Assembly: GCF_028372415.1 (NCBI RefSeq)
Contig: NC_092873.1
Coordinates: forward strand, 352,484,660 to 352,548,659
DNA from: Notamacropus eugenii
Lineage: Eukaryota; Chordata; Mammalia; Diprotodontia; Macropodidae
Reading direction: 5' to 3'
Length of the DNA stretch: 64,000 nucleotides
The notes below the pieces were generated by a model. It ran no database searches, was not told the origin of the DNA, and saw only the letters and a program-made list of their open reading frames with translations. The translations under genes and the position numbers were made by a program. Positions 54,231 to 64,000 of this stretch are shown here, piece after piece; position 1 is the stretch's first letter, and the number at the start of each line of letters is the position of its first letter.

Positions 54231-54479
54231 ATACTTATATCCACCTATCTCTTTCTTTCCTTTTAAGCTTTATTGCTGCTTTAAAAAAAAATTACATTCC
54301 AGACACAGCCTTACATTTTTTCTCCTCTACACATATAAAAACCCTCCCTTGCCATGAAGAAAAAGAGTTAAGCCAAGCAGCTGTACATGCAGTATTCAGC
54401 ATCTGTTGTCCCCTACCTTTCCATCATAAGGAAGGGAGAAGTGCTTCATCACCTACCCTCTAGAATCAACTAATATTAG

Positions 54480-55200
54480 TCATAATTTTTAATGTGAGGT
54501 CAATTGACTTTTTTTTGTTATTTTCATTCATATTATATTTATTGTATACACCATGCTCTTGGTTTTCTTTTCTCTACCTTATCAATTTATACAAGTTCTT
54601 CCAGTTTCCATGAATTCCTTATATTTGTAATTTCTTAGGGTACAATAATGTTCTATTAGTCATTTAACCTCTATTTACCTCTGTTTCCTCATCTGTAAAA
54701 TACAATAATAGCATCTACCTCCAAGAGTTGTTATAAGGTTCAAATGAGATATTATTTGCAAAGCACTTAGCGGTGTCTAGAACAAGTAGGTACTATATAA
54801 ATGGCAGTGATTACTATTACAGAACACAATTTATTCAGCTCTACTCCAACCAACGAGCACCTACTTTATTTCCCAGGGGTTATTTTGGCTCCCACAAAAA
54901 GGCTGCTGAGAATATTGAACCTTTCTGTCTTTGACTTCTTTGGGGTATATTCCCAACAGTGGGATTTCTGGATCAAAGGGCATGAAAAATTTAGCAATTT
55001 TTACTTACATAATTCCAAATCATTCTCCAGAACAGTTCGACCAATTCACTTGACCAATGGTGTTTCATTATTCTTGTCCTCACGCTATTTCTACGTTTTA
55101 TCATGGTTGGCAATTTCATGGGTTAGAGCAAAACCTTAGGATGGTTTTTATTTGTATTTCTCATATTGTGATTACCGTTATGAAGCATTTTATGTCTTTT
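54480..55200 (-). repeat. L1 3' region, minus orientation, split by a SINE
   Basis: 54480-54655 (CCAGTTTCCATGAATTCC, GGGTACAATAATGTTCTATT) and 54830-55200 (GGGGTATATTCCCAACAGTG, CATTCTCCAGAACAGTTCG) are inverted L1 3' sequence. A MIR/Ther-type SINE 3' half (54655-54825, CTCATCTGTAAAATACAATA) interrupts it. Confidence 0.65.
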
Positions 55201-55204
55201 TTAT

Positions 55205-55462
55205 TTGAAGTAGCTAGGTGGTGCAGCAGGTAGAGTTTTGGACCTGAAATCCAAAACCTCTGAGTTCTCATCCTACCTCAGACACAACAGCTACGTGACC
55301 TTGGGCAAGTCACTTGATTTCTGTCTGCCTCAATTTCCTCACCTAAAAATGGAGATAATAATAGCGCTTGCTTTCCAGGGTTGTTATAAGGATAAAATGC
55401 GATGATATTTACAAAACATTTTCAAACTTTGTTACATATAAATGCTAGCTATTACTATTATT
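55205..55462 (+). repeat. tRNA-head SINE with Ther/MIR-type tail
   Basis: AGCTAGGTGGTGCAGCAGGT head, GTGACCTTGGGCAAGTCACT middle, and a tail with TTGTTATAAGGATAAAATGC and AAATGCTAGCTATTACTATT. It lies between two L1 pieces of opposite orientation. Confidence 0.8.
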
Positions 55463-55479
55463 TTATGGCTCCCTATTGT

Positions 55480-55921
55480 TCTTTTGAAGTTTTTTGCTTA
55501 TACCACTTCTAGGTCTGTATCCCAAAGAGATCATACAAATGGGAAAAGGACCCACATGTACAAAAATGTTTATAGCAGCTCTTTTTGTGGTGGCAAAGAA
55601 CTGAAAGTTGAGGGGACGCCCATCAGTTGGGGTGATATATGAATGTAATGGAATACTATTGTGCTGTAAGAAATGATGAGCGGCAGACTTCAGAAAAACC
55701 TGGAAAGACTTGAATGAACTGATGCTGAGTGAAGCAAGCAGAACCAGGAGACCACTATACATAGTAACAGCCACATTGTGCAATGACTAACTTTGATAGA
55801 CTGATCTCTTCTTAGCAGTGCAGGGATCTAGGACAATTCTAAGGGACTCATGAAGGAAAATGATGTCCATATCCAGAAAAAGAACAATAGAATCCAAGTG
55901 CAGATCAAAGCATGTTATTTG

Positions 55922-55955
<34 letters not shown>

Positions 55956-56215
55956 GTCTCTGTCTGTCTCTGTCTCTGTCTCTGTCTGTCTGTCTGTCTC
56001 TGTCTCTGTCTCTGTCTCTCTCTCCCTCCTTCCCTCCCATTTCTTCTTTCTCGTGGTTTCTCCCATTGGTTCTAATTCTTCTTTACATATTACACACTGT
56101 CTTGGGGTTGGGGAGGAAAAAGATGGGGATAAAATTTGGAACTCAGAATCCTATGGAAGTGAAGGTTGAAAACTAAAAAGAAAATTTTAAAAAAGAAATA
56201 AAGACTCTCTTATTC
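55480..56215 (+). repeat. Marsupial L1 3' end
   Basis: GTATCCCAAAGAGATCATAC, TTATAGCAGCTCTTTTTGTG, GGAATACTATTGTGCTGTAA, AGCAGAACCAGGAGACCACT and a tail AAAATTTGGAACTCAGAATC with an A-rich end are the sense-strand L1 3' region. It is cut off at the 5' side and carries a TC/TCTG microsatellite inside (55920-56035). Confidence 0.8.
55920..56035. repeat. (TC)n/(TCTG)n microsatellite
   Basis: TC run, then TCTG and TCTCTG units, grown inside the L1 3' region. Confidence 0.95.
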
Positions 56216-56219
56216 TGGG

Positions 56220-57068
56220 GGAATAAGGAAAAAAAATAAAATTGTTTGCTTCAGTTATCCTTTTCCATAGCTTGATAAAAATACCTCATACCATGGCTAG
56301 CTGTCTCACAGCTGCACACTTTTCCAACAACATTAGAATAAACATCCTAATATGGTTCACAAAAATGGACCAAGGGACTATTGAGGCTTCTATGCAAAGC
56401 ATCCTCAGGACTTCATAAATGAATGCAAGCATCTAGTCATGCAACAAGCTTTATTGTGTCTACTATGTATGCTAGGTACTTGGAGATGTAAAATAAAAAA
56501 AAAATTAAAAACAGTCTTTTCCTTTCAGGAGGTTACTTTCAAATGGAGGGAAACAACATGTAGCAGAAAAGTAAATAGAAAATGTTTTTTAAAATACAAA
56601 GTAATATGAAAAGGAAGGAACTAATCACAGGGTCTGTTGGAAAAAAGTCTCAGGCACAGATGATGTGAGCTTAGAGGAATTCTAAGAAGTGATAGTAATA
56701 CAGAAGTGTATTTTAGGTATATCCATGTAGCACAGCCCGTGCAAAAGAATGGATGGGAGATAGAATGTTCTGTACCAAGTACATCAAATGGATCAGTTCA
56801 CTGTTTAGGAACATTGTCCTCTTGTGCAAGGGACAAAGTCAATCTCTCTTGTCCTCTCTTTCTTCATTCATTCTTTCTTTCCTTCCTTCCTTCTTTCCCT
56901 CCCTCCCCTCTCTCCTTCTCTCTCTCTTTCCCCCTCTCTGCCTCTTTGCCTCTGTTTCTTTCTAGTCTTTTTCTCCTTTCCCTCCTTCTCCTTCAGGTTG
57001 CCTTCTTTGTCTTTGTCTCTGTTGCTCCTTTCTGTCTGTCTCTGTCTCTCTGTGTGCTTCTCTGTGTC

Positions 57069-57130
<62 letters not shown>

Positions 57131-57930
57131 CTAATTCCCACTATTTGTGCCAATTTTCCTCCCAATCTGGGCCAAATAGAGAAGCTGGTGAAGTTTGGAG
57201 TTATCAGATGGAACACATGCATGCCTGCAAAGGAAAAATAGGATCTGATGCATTTTCTTTGGACTGAGGTATAAAAGTATGGGAAAAACCTAGGCTGTCG
57301 AATTAGCCAGTTTTGATCCTAACATTGCCAGATGATTCAGAATGATATTAACTGGGATCGGCTTGTAAATCCCAGCTAAGGTTTCAGGTTTTTCCTGAGA
57401 TCTGCTGACAGTGGAAGAAATCTGAGGTTAACCAGTCAGGGGATTTCAGTATACACTTAAACTGACTCTGAGGCTAAGGAAGGAAAGCCTTGCTTTTGCT
57501 GTGTGTTTTACCAGGAGATCTGAAAAGAAGCAAAGCTCTGAGGAGAAGAGAATTGTTATGCTGATAATGCACCATGTAAGAAGTTGTTCAAAGCTCCTGG
57601 CTCTACGGATCCCATTAGTAAATTTGACAGCTTCTGCACTTTTTTCTTTTTTCTGTTTTTTTTTTAGAGTTATGCTCCCAGCTGTCCAGCTGTTTTCACC
57701 AACAGATAAATAAAGTGAATTCATTGACCTTCATATAGGTAACTAAAGCCCTCTGGGAGTAGGGTACATGTTCTGAGTTATTTTCTCAGTAATAGGAATG
57801 TGTTGGGTTATATCATCCACACCCTCCCATTTAGCACCCTTTGTAAGGAGTGATATTTATTTGTGTGCATCACCTCAAGGTGCAGTTTGAATCTGCTAGT
57901 CACTGGGTCTTGTCTGAGTTTGGAAGAAGT
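56220..57930. other. Intergenic with pyrimidine-rich and (TATC)n repeats; no gene seen
   Basis: 56865-57065 is CT-rich, 57067-57131 is a clean (TATC)n tetranucleotide. The rest is unrecognised. Confidence 0.4.
57067..57131. repeat. (TATC)n microsatellite
   Basis: About sixteen clean tetranucleotide units; the Ile-Tyr-Leu-Ser repeat frame is an artefact. Confidence 0.98.
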
Positions 57931-58055
57931 CCCTGGCACATGATAGGATGTAAGCATCTTGAAGGCAGGGATGGCTTCATTTGTATCTTTATAACCCCAG
58001 TTCCTTAGCAAAGTACCTGACACATAGTTGTTGCTTAATAAATGCTTTTGATTGG
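57930..58055 (+). repeat. L2 3' end fragment
   Basis: GTAAGCATCTTGAAGGCAGG and GTTGTTGCTTAATAAATGCT match the L2 terminal series. Confidence 0.65.
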
Positions 58056-58077
58056 ATGGGATTATAGAATCTTGTAG

Positions 58078-58495
58078 AAAGGGCACTGGACTGGGAGCAG
58101 GAAGACTTAGATTTGAATCATTCTCCTACCAGCTGGATGGCTCAGTGAATAGAGCTCTGATCCAGCCAGGAGGACCTGAATTCAAATCTGGCTTCAGATA
58201 CTTAAACTAGCTATGTGACTCTGGGCAAGTCACTTGATTGAATTTGCTCATTTCCTCATCTGTAAAATAAGCTGGAGTAGAAAGTGGCAAATCACTCCGG
58301 TGTCATTGCCAAGAAAACCCAAGTGGGATCACAAAGTCTTGAAATATGACTCAGCACTAACTTTACTACCTGTATAACATAACATTTCACAGGTTATTTT
58401 CCTTGTCTGGGCCTTGGTTTCCTCACCTGTAAAATGAGGAAAAGGAGTAGAGTAGATAATCTCTAAGATTCCAAATCATCTTACCCTAAATGTAT
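58078..58495 (+). repeat. MIR-type SINE with a younger SINE nested inside
   Basis: The outer MIR is 58078-58130 and 58370-58495 (GGCCTTGGTTTCCTCACCTG). The inner tRNA-derived SINE is 58131-58365 (GGATGGCTCAGTGAATAGAG to GGCAAATCACTCCGGTGTCA). CTCCTACC at the left and TTACTACC at the right may be the duplicated target. Confidence 0.75.
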
Positions 58496-58774
58496 ACAGG
58501 GTAGAGAACTAACAGAGTATTTTGTCATTTGATTGAGTCCTTCAAATTTACAGAGCCTTGTTTAGAAATTCACATAATATTAATTTCATATGCAACTGAT
58601 TTGTACAAACTCTTAGGTCTTATTTCTCAACAGAAATAATTAGCATTTATGGTTTGACTAATCAGTCAGTTTTGTTTCTCTGCACATTCTTCCCAGTCCC
58701 TGGGAATTCTGAAGGGCAAAGGATTCAAATAAGGGACTTTCGAAGAAGAGTGAACAGGATAATGAGGCAGCTAA

Positions 58775-58980
58775 AAGATAGTAGCGACTGCAGTGCTGGG
58801 CTTGGAGTCAGGAAGACCTGAGTTCAAATCCTTCCTCACACACTAGCTATATGGCCTTGGGTAAATCATGTAACCTAGTTCATCTTAGTTTACTCATAGG
58901 TAAAACGAAGGGGTTGGTCTCAGTGGTCTCTAACGTTTTTTCCTACTCTCATTTGCTATGAGGTTATAGAAATCTCATAG
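58775..58980 (+). repeat. tRNA-head SINE with MAR-type tail
   Basis: TGGGCTTGGAGTCAGGAAGA, GGCCTTGGGTAAATCATGTA and AACGAAGGGGTTGGTCTCAG give head, middle and tail. Confidence 0.75.
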
Positions 58981-59044
58981 AATTAATTGAAGGAACTAAG
59001 AATGTTTAACCTGGAGATTTTGAGTATTGGAAGCAATCTTAGCA

Positions 59045-59305
59045 GTCATCTAGGTAGAACAGTGGATTGGGTGCTGGCTTGGAGTCCAGAAAACCTGAGT
59101 TTGAATCCAGCCTCAGATACTTGCTATTTGATCTTAGATAAGTCATTTAACCTTTGTTTGCCTCAGTTTCCTTACCTGTAAAATGAGGGTAATATCACCT
59201 ACCTTACAGGCTTGCTATGAGGATCAAATGAGATATTTGTAAAGTGCTTAGCACTGGCATATAGCAGATACTTTGTAAATGCTAGTTATTATTGGGATTA
59301 TTATC
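59045..59305 (+). repeat. tRNA-head SINE with Ther/MIR-type tail
   Basis: ATCTAGGTAGAACAGTGGAT head and AAAGTGCTTAGCACTGGCAT / AAATGCTAGTTATTATTGG tail; same architecture as 55205-55462 and 62030-62238. Confidence 0.8.
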
Positions 59306-59309
59306 TAGT

Positions 59310-60050
59310 CCAACCCACACCAGAAAGTACTCCCTATCATAACACACCAGACTGCAGCCACAGAAGAGAAGATTTGAGAGGTGGGGGATGACAACCATCT
59401 TCAAGTGTTTGATGGGTTATCATGTGAAAGACAGGACAGACCTATTCTTTTATAATGAGGAACAATGGAAGGCAGAAGAAGCAGAGAGGCAGATGTAAGG
59501 AAATGTGTCCTAACCATTGGAGATCCCCAAAAGTGCACTGGATTTTCATGAGCTATAGTGCGGTCCCTCTCACCTGAGATATTCAGGCAATAGTTGGATG
59601 ACCACCTGTTGGCTATGCGGAAGAGGGGACAGTTTTTCAGGTATAGCATGGTTTAGATGCTTCTGACATCCCTTCTAACTCTGAGATGCTGTGATTCTGC
59701 AAGTGACATGAGAAAGAAAGTGCCCTTGACCCAGAAGTCTAGTCTGGTACATAACATTCCCTCTTTAACCTGCAACTGCTGAATCAGAGACCTCTGGTTA
59801 CAGCATCTTTGGCATGTACTTCTTATCTTTCTTTCCTTCAGCCCCAGCCTAGCTTCCTCTCATGTGGCCACATGACCTGCACTTCCTTTGGTTAAGGCAC
59901 TGCTTTCTATGATCCTGTCATATTTACAGTCTAGCTTAACCTTTTTCCAGAACATTCCAGTATAATTCAGTGGAGACTGTTGGCTCCTCATATCCTGTTC
60001 CCGTTCCTATTCAATGAGATTCTATTCCATTCTATTCTATTCTATCTCAC
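59310..60050. other. Intergenic, no gene seen
   Basis: Unrecognised sequence; an (ATTCT)n run of about five units at 60020-60046. Confidence 0.35.
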
Positions 60051-60570
60051 AAATATTTATTGGGTGCATCCTATGTTCAAGGTACAGAGATAGGATCTGG
60101 GGATTCAAAGGAGACACCTTCAGGTGTCTGCTGAATGGGGTACAATCTATAAACAATACAAGGTAAAGTGAGGTAGGAAAAGAGGAGAGCCAAACGAACT
60201 AGTGGGGGAAGCTGGGAAGGCAACATGGAGGAGGTGGATGAGCCTTGAAGGAAGAGAAATGCTTAACAAATAGAGATGAGGAAGAAATCCATTACAAGCA
60301 TGGGGAATGACTTTTGTGAATATACAGAGAGAAGCCATGGCAAGTTTAGCTCATGGGAACAGCTATAGGTATTAAGTTTGATTGAAATGTAGGGTGTATG
60401 AAGGGGGCCTGAAAAATTATGGAAGAAATAAAAAATGAAAAAAATATGAAAGAGGACTGAAAAAGCAGGTTGGAGTTGGATTGTAGAGGACCTTCAACAC
60501 TAGGCAGAGGAGTTTTCATTTTATTCTACTGAAGATTTAGCAGCAGGGGAGTGATCTGCTCATGGTTAAC
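60050..60570 (+). repeat. Old LINE-related repeat
   Basis: TATTGGGTGCATCCTATGTT, GTACAGAGATAGGATCTGGG, GAGTTGGATTGTAGAGGACC and CAGGGGAGTGATCTGC form a series I recognise as a common old marsupial/monotreme L2- or L3-like internal sequence. Subfamily uncertain. Confidence 0.4.
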
Positions 60571-60574
60571 TTGA

Positions 60575-61810
60575 GATAGTTTGTCCTATGTCCTCTCTGG
60601 GAAGTGTGGGTCATTATCTAGGTCTTTGCCCTATTCACTTTCCAGGGTGGGTATTGGAGCAGATCTAGGCTCCAGCTGGGAGTCTGGGCTGCCTTCCATA
60701 ATCCCTCTTCAGGAATGCATTGTTCCAAGGGGAAGAAAGTGGAGTCTTTGGCATTGAGCCCCCCTGAGAGACTTATGCAGTCATAGGAAAAAAAATAACT
60801 CCTGAACTATAAATACTTCTCAAATGTCTCCTGTAAATCTCCAGACATGTCGAGAGAGGCAGAAGGGGAGAGAGTTTGAATTAGAGCCGAAATGAGACCT
60901 TGTTCTCCCAGAGGAGGGCAAGCCTGCCCATCAACTGGCCCCCACGTCACCAACAGAGACCACCTTGGTGGGAAAAATCTCCAAGCATCTTCCACTGGGG
61001 ATTCCAGAGACCAGTTCATTGCATGTGTCTCCTTCTGGAGCCCTGGGATTTTTAGAAATAACAATCATTTCATCTTTTCCTCTTCTGCCTTTCTTGGTGA
61101 AAAAGACTGGATCTTTTCTCTGGTGTGTCCTCCCTCCCCCAACCTGAAATCTTTCTGAAGTCAGTTTCTCCTAAAGAAGATGTGGAGGCGGGGGTGGGGA
61201 AGAACTCAAGACATCACAGAGGCTAAACTGCCCAGGCCAGTAGGTGATTTATGAAGTGCTGAAAAGCATCTTCGGAGCTGTCATTTATCTTACAGTTCTC
61301 AGCCTAAATAAACAAAGAATCCGCCTAATTATAGCTACGATGGAAACACAACACTCAAATCTAATCGCCAACATTGCCAACTGTCCCCTTGTACTGGTTT
61401 TGGAGTTGTCATCCTTCCAGCATCCGCATCCAGCATCTGGCAACCCAGCATCGAGCTTTTAGCCCACAACTGCACCCTAGTGGTTTTCTGTCTCTGCAGT
61501 TTGTTTCCAGTATAGCCTGCCTCTCTCTTAACCATCTCCACTCTCTCAATCCACCCCTGCACACGCACGCACGCGTGCACATACACACACATACACACAC
61601 ACACACAGCAATGGGCAGGGTCATCTCAGTGCTGCTGGAGAATGGCAGATACCAGATGTTGGGCAGCACTTCCTTGGGTAGTGGTACCCTGGAAGAGTCT
61701 GACCCCAGATGCTCACTTGTGGATCATTCAAAGTAATACTACCCTCTCTAACAGCTTACAGAGGAAAAACAAACCCTGGAACTTATGGTCATCCTTTCCA
61801 CTGGAGAATT
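60575..61810. other. Intergenic, repeat-poor; candidate conserved element
   Basis: No gene is seen. 61225-61400 is a compact unique block with CTGTCATTTATCTTAC, CCTAAATAAACAAAGAATCC and GCCTAATTATAGC: a Meis-type CTGTCA and homeodomain-type AT cores. It is a candidate long-range Hox element by appearance only. Confidence 0.4.
61558..61607. repeat. (CA)n microsatellite with CACG variants
   Basis: ACACGCACGCACGCGTGCAC followed by ACACAC repeats. Confidence 0.95.
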
Positions 61811-61814
61811 AGGG

Positions 61815-62010
61815 AAGGCAGAATGGGGAACTGGACAGGTTTCTAGCTTGGGCTCAAAAGACCAGAGTTTCAATCCTCTCGGTCAGTTCCTGCTGGGAAG
61901 CCATGAGCAAGTAACTTCATCTTATTGATCCTCAGTTTCATCATCTATTAGACCAGATGATGTCCAAGGGTCCCATTTAATTCTAATATTCTATGACCCT
62001 TCTCTGGGAC
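61815..62010 (+). repeat. MIR/MAR-type SINE
   Basis: CCATGAGCAAGTAACTTCAT, CTCAGTTTCATCATCTATTA and CCAGATGATGTCCAAGGGTC, ending ATTCTATGA. Confidence 0.65.
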
Positions 62011-62029
62011 CCTAGACTTTTAGCCAATC

Positions 62030-62238
62030 CTGGTGGCAGAGTGGATAGAGCAGTGGGCCTGCAGTCAGAAAGTCCTGACTCAAATCCAGCCTCACACATT
62101 TACTAACTATGTGATCCTGGATAAGTCATTTAATTGCTGCCTGCCTCAGTTTTCTCATCTGTAAAATGAGGAAAATAGTAGCACTTGCCTCCCAAGGTTG
62201 TTGTGAAGATCAAATAAGATAACATTTGTAAAATGCCT
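62030..62238 (+). repeat. tRNA-head SINE with Ther/MIR-type tail
   Basis: GGTGGCAGAGTGGATAGAGC head, TGTGATCCTGGATAAGTCAT middle, AGATAACATTTGTAAAATGC tail. It abuts the 3' end of the LINE that follows. Confidence 0.8.
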
Positions 62239-64000
62239 TTTTATTAATTTACTTATTTTTAGTTTTCAACATTCATTTCCAAAAGATTTTGAGTTCCAAA
62301 TTTTCTCCCCGTTTTCCCCCTCCCCCACCCCAAGACACCGAGCACTCTGATTGCCCCTTCCCCCAATCTGCCCTCCCTTCTATCACACATCTCCCTTCCC
62401 TTATCCCCATCTCCTCTATTTTTTTGTAGGGCAAGATAGATTTCTATACCCCATTACCTGTATTTCTTATTTCCCAGTTGCATGTAAAAACAATTTTCAA
62501 CATTTGTTTTTAAAACTTTGAGTACCAACTTCTCTCCCTTCCTCCCTCCCCACCCATCCTCACTGAGAAGGCCAGCAATTCAATATAGGTTATACATGTG
62601 TAGTTATGCAAAAGACTTCCATAAAAGTCATGTTGTGAAAGACTAACTGTATTTCCCTCCATCCTATCCTGCCCCCCCATTTATTCTATCCTCTCTTTTG
62701 ACCTCATCCCTCCCCAAAAGTGTTTACTTCTAATTGCCCCCTCCTCCCATTTGCCCTACCATCTATTATCCCCCCTACACCCCACTTATCCTCTTCTTTT
62801 CTACTTTCCTGTAGTGTAAGATAGATTTTCATACCAACTTGAGTGTGTATGTTATTCTCTCCTTAAGCCATATGATGAGAGTAAGTTTCCTTTTTTCCCT
62901 CTCACCTCCCCTTTTCCCCCCTGCATTGAAAAAGCTTTTCTTGCTCATTTTATGAGAGATAATTTGCCCCATTCCATCTCTCCTTTTCTCCTCCCAATAT
63001 ATTCCTCTCTCACCCCTTAATTTTATTTTTTTAGATCTCATCCCTTCCTATTCAACTCACCTGTGCCCTCTGTCTATATGTATATAATCCCTCCAACTAC
63101 CCAAATACTGAGAAAAGTCACAAGAGTTACATATATTATCTTTCCATGTAGAAATGTAAACAGTTCAACTTTAGTAAGTTCCTTGTGATTTCTCTTTGCT
63201 GTTTACCTTTTCATACTTCTCTTGATTCTTGTGTTTGAAAGTCAAATTTTCTACTCAGTTCTGATCTTTTTATCAAGAATGCTTGAAAGTCTTCTGTTTC
63301 ATTGAATGATCATTTTTCCCCTGAAGTATTATACTTAGTTTTTCTGGGTAGGTGATTCTTGGTTTTAATCCTAGTTCCTTTGACTTCTGGAATATCACGT
63401 TCCAAGCCCTTCAATCCCTTAATGTAAATTTGCTAGATCTTGTGTTATCCTGATTGTATCTCCACAATACTCAAATTGTTTCTTTCTGGCTGCTTGCAAT
63501 ACTTTCTCATTGACCTGGTAACTCTGGAATTTGGCTACAATATCCCTAGGAGTTTTTCTTTTTGACTCTCCTTCAGGAGGTGATCCGTGGATTCTATCAA
63601 TATTTATTTTACCCACTGGTTCTAGAATACCAGGGCAGTTTTCCATGATAATTTCATGAAAGATGATGTCTAGGCTCTTTTTTTGATCATGACTTTCAGG
63701 TAGTTCCATAATTTTTAAACTGTCTCTCCTGGATCTGTTTTCCAGATCAGTTGTTTTTCCAATGAAATATTTCATATTGTCTTCTATTTTTTCATTCCTT
63801 TGGTTTTGTTTTATAATTTCTTGATTTTTCATAAAGTCATTATCTTCCATCTGCTCCATTCTAATCTTCAAGGAATTATTTTCTTCAGTGAGCTTTTGGA
63901 TCTCCTTTTCCATCTGGCCAGTTCTGTTTTTTAGGGCATTCTTCTCCTCATTGGCTTTTTGGATCTCTTTTTACTATTTGAGTTAGTCTATTTTTTAAAG
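62239..64000 (-). mobile_element. HAL1-like (half-L1) LINE, minus orientation, runs off the window
   Basis: An L1-type ORF1 remnant (63419-63913) is followed, in its own orientation, by about 1.2 kb with no reverse transcriptase frame and then an A-rich end at about 62239-62263. That layout, ORF1 without ORF2, is how HAL1 elements of mammals, including marsupials, are built. The non-coding part contains blocks met all over marsupial genomes, such as AAATTTGGAACTCAAAATCT near its 3' end. The alternative is an internally deleted L1. Confidence 0.6.
63419..63913 (-). pseudogene. L1-type ORF1 protein remnant (HAL1-like)
   Basis: 164 codons. Residues about 1-60 are charged heptad-like coiled coil (EKEIQKLTEENNSLKIRMEQ). 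Then follow the junction LENRSRRDSLKIMELPES, the start of the ORF1p RRM-like domain, and residues about 100-164 with VGKINIDRIHGSPP. It ends after RITQDLANLH, at the point matching the start of the C-terminal domain in L1 ORF1p, so it is shorter than full L1 ORF1p (about 340). An in-frame stop lies upstream at about 63970. ORF1p is an RNA-binding chaperone of LINE particles. Confidence 0.75.

Noticed and set aside
56706-57267. Overlapping frames of 142 and 147 codons
   Set aside because: CT-rich and TATC simple repeats read as Ser/Leu/Tyr/Ile runs.
3604-62238. tRNA genes at SINE heads
   Set aside because: The tRNA-like heads are parts of SINEs with SINE tails and no intact cloverleaf that I can support.
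22500-64000. Search for SKAP1 exons downstream of HOXB1
   Set aside because: No frame resembles the SKAP1 N-terminus or PH domain as I recall them; the gene probably begins beyond the window.

Overview
This window is a piece of a vertebrate HOXB cluster, almost certainly from a marsupial. Three Hox genes lie on the + strand in cluster order: the last 96 codons of HOXB3 (1-291), complete two-exon HOXB2 (6647-8693), and complete two-exon HOXB1 (20805-22446). Their proteins are close to the human orthologues as I recall them (homeodomains, hexapeptides and C-terminal tails). The marsupial assignment rests on the repeats: many copies of a tRNA-derived SINE typical of marsupial genomes, MIR/MAR-type CORE-SINEs, L2/L3 fragments, and L1-type elements including one that looks like a half-L1 (HAL1). 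I cannot name the species.

Layout. 1-291 is the HOXB3 end, followed by its 3'UTR to about 1965. The HOXB3-HOXB2 spacer (about 2.0-6.6 kb) holds one SINE, a long polypyrimidine tract, and a recognisable hindbrain control region at about 4.68-5.10 kb with a Krox20/EGR2 consensus site and a Meis/Prep + Hox-Pbx pair. HOXB2 and its 3'UTR run to about 9165. The HOXB2-HOXB1 spacer (about 12 kb) is unique sequence near HOXB2, then a diverged AT-rich tandem repeat, then old SINE, hAT and L2 fossils, then unique sequence leading to a retinoic-acid-element candidate (19160) and the HOXB1 autoregulatory element (20513-20578). HOXB1 and its 3'UTR reach about 23560. Downstream lie a DR2 retinoic acid response element (24504-24517) and a DR5 element (28306-28322), in the order expected from mouse Hoxb1.

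From about 32 kb to the end there is no protein-coding gene that I can support. It is the gene-poor flank beyond HOXB1: nested SINEs, L2/L3 and L1 pieces, simple repeats, and unique stretches that may hold conserved elements. The neighbour in human (SKAP1) is not visible. The last 1.7 kb is a minus-strand HAL1-like LINE with a 164-codon ORF1 remnant, running off the window.

How it works together: HOXB1 and HOXB2 encode TALE-partnered homeodomain transcription factors of the hindbrain. The motifs seen here form the known circuit: retinoic acid acts through the 3' DR2/DR5 sites, HOXB1 maintains itself in rhombomere 4 with PBX and PREP/MEIS, HOXB1 then activates HOXB2 through its r4 site, and Krox20 activates HOXB2 in r3/r5. 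I found no undescribed biological system. The unexplained items are small: a four-copy AT-rich tandem array, direct and dispersed repeats I cannot classify, overlapping palindromes, and several candidate conserved noncoding stretches.
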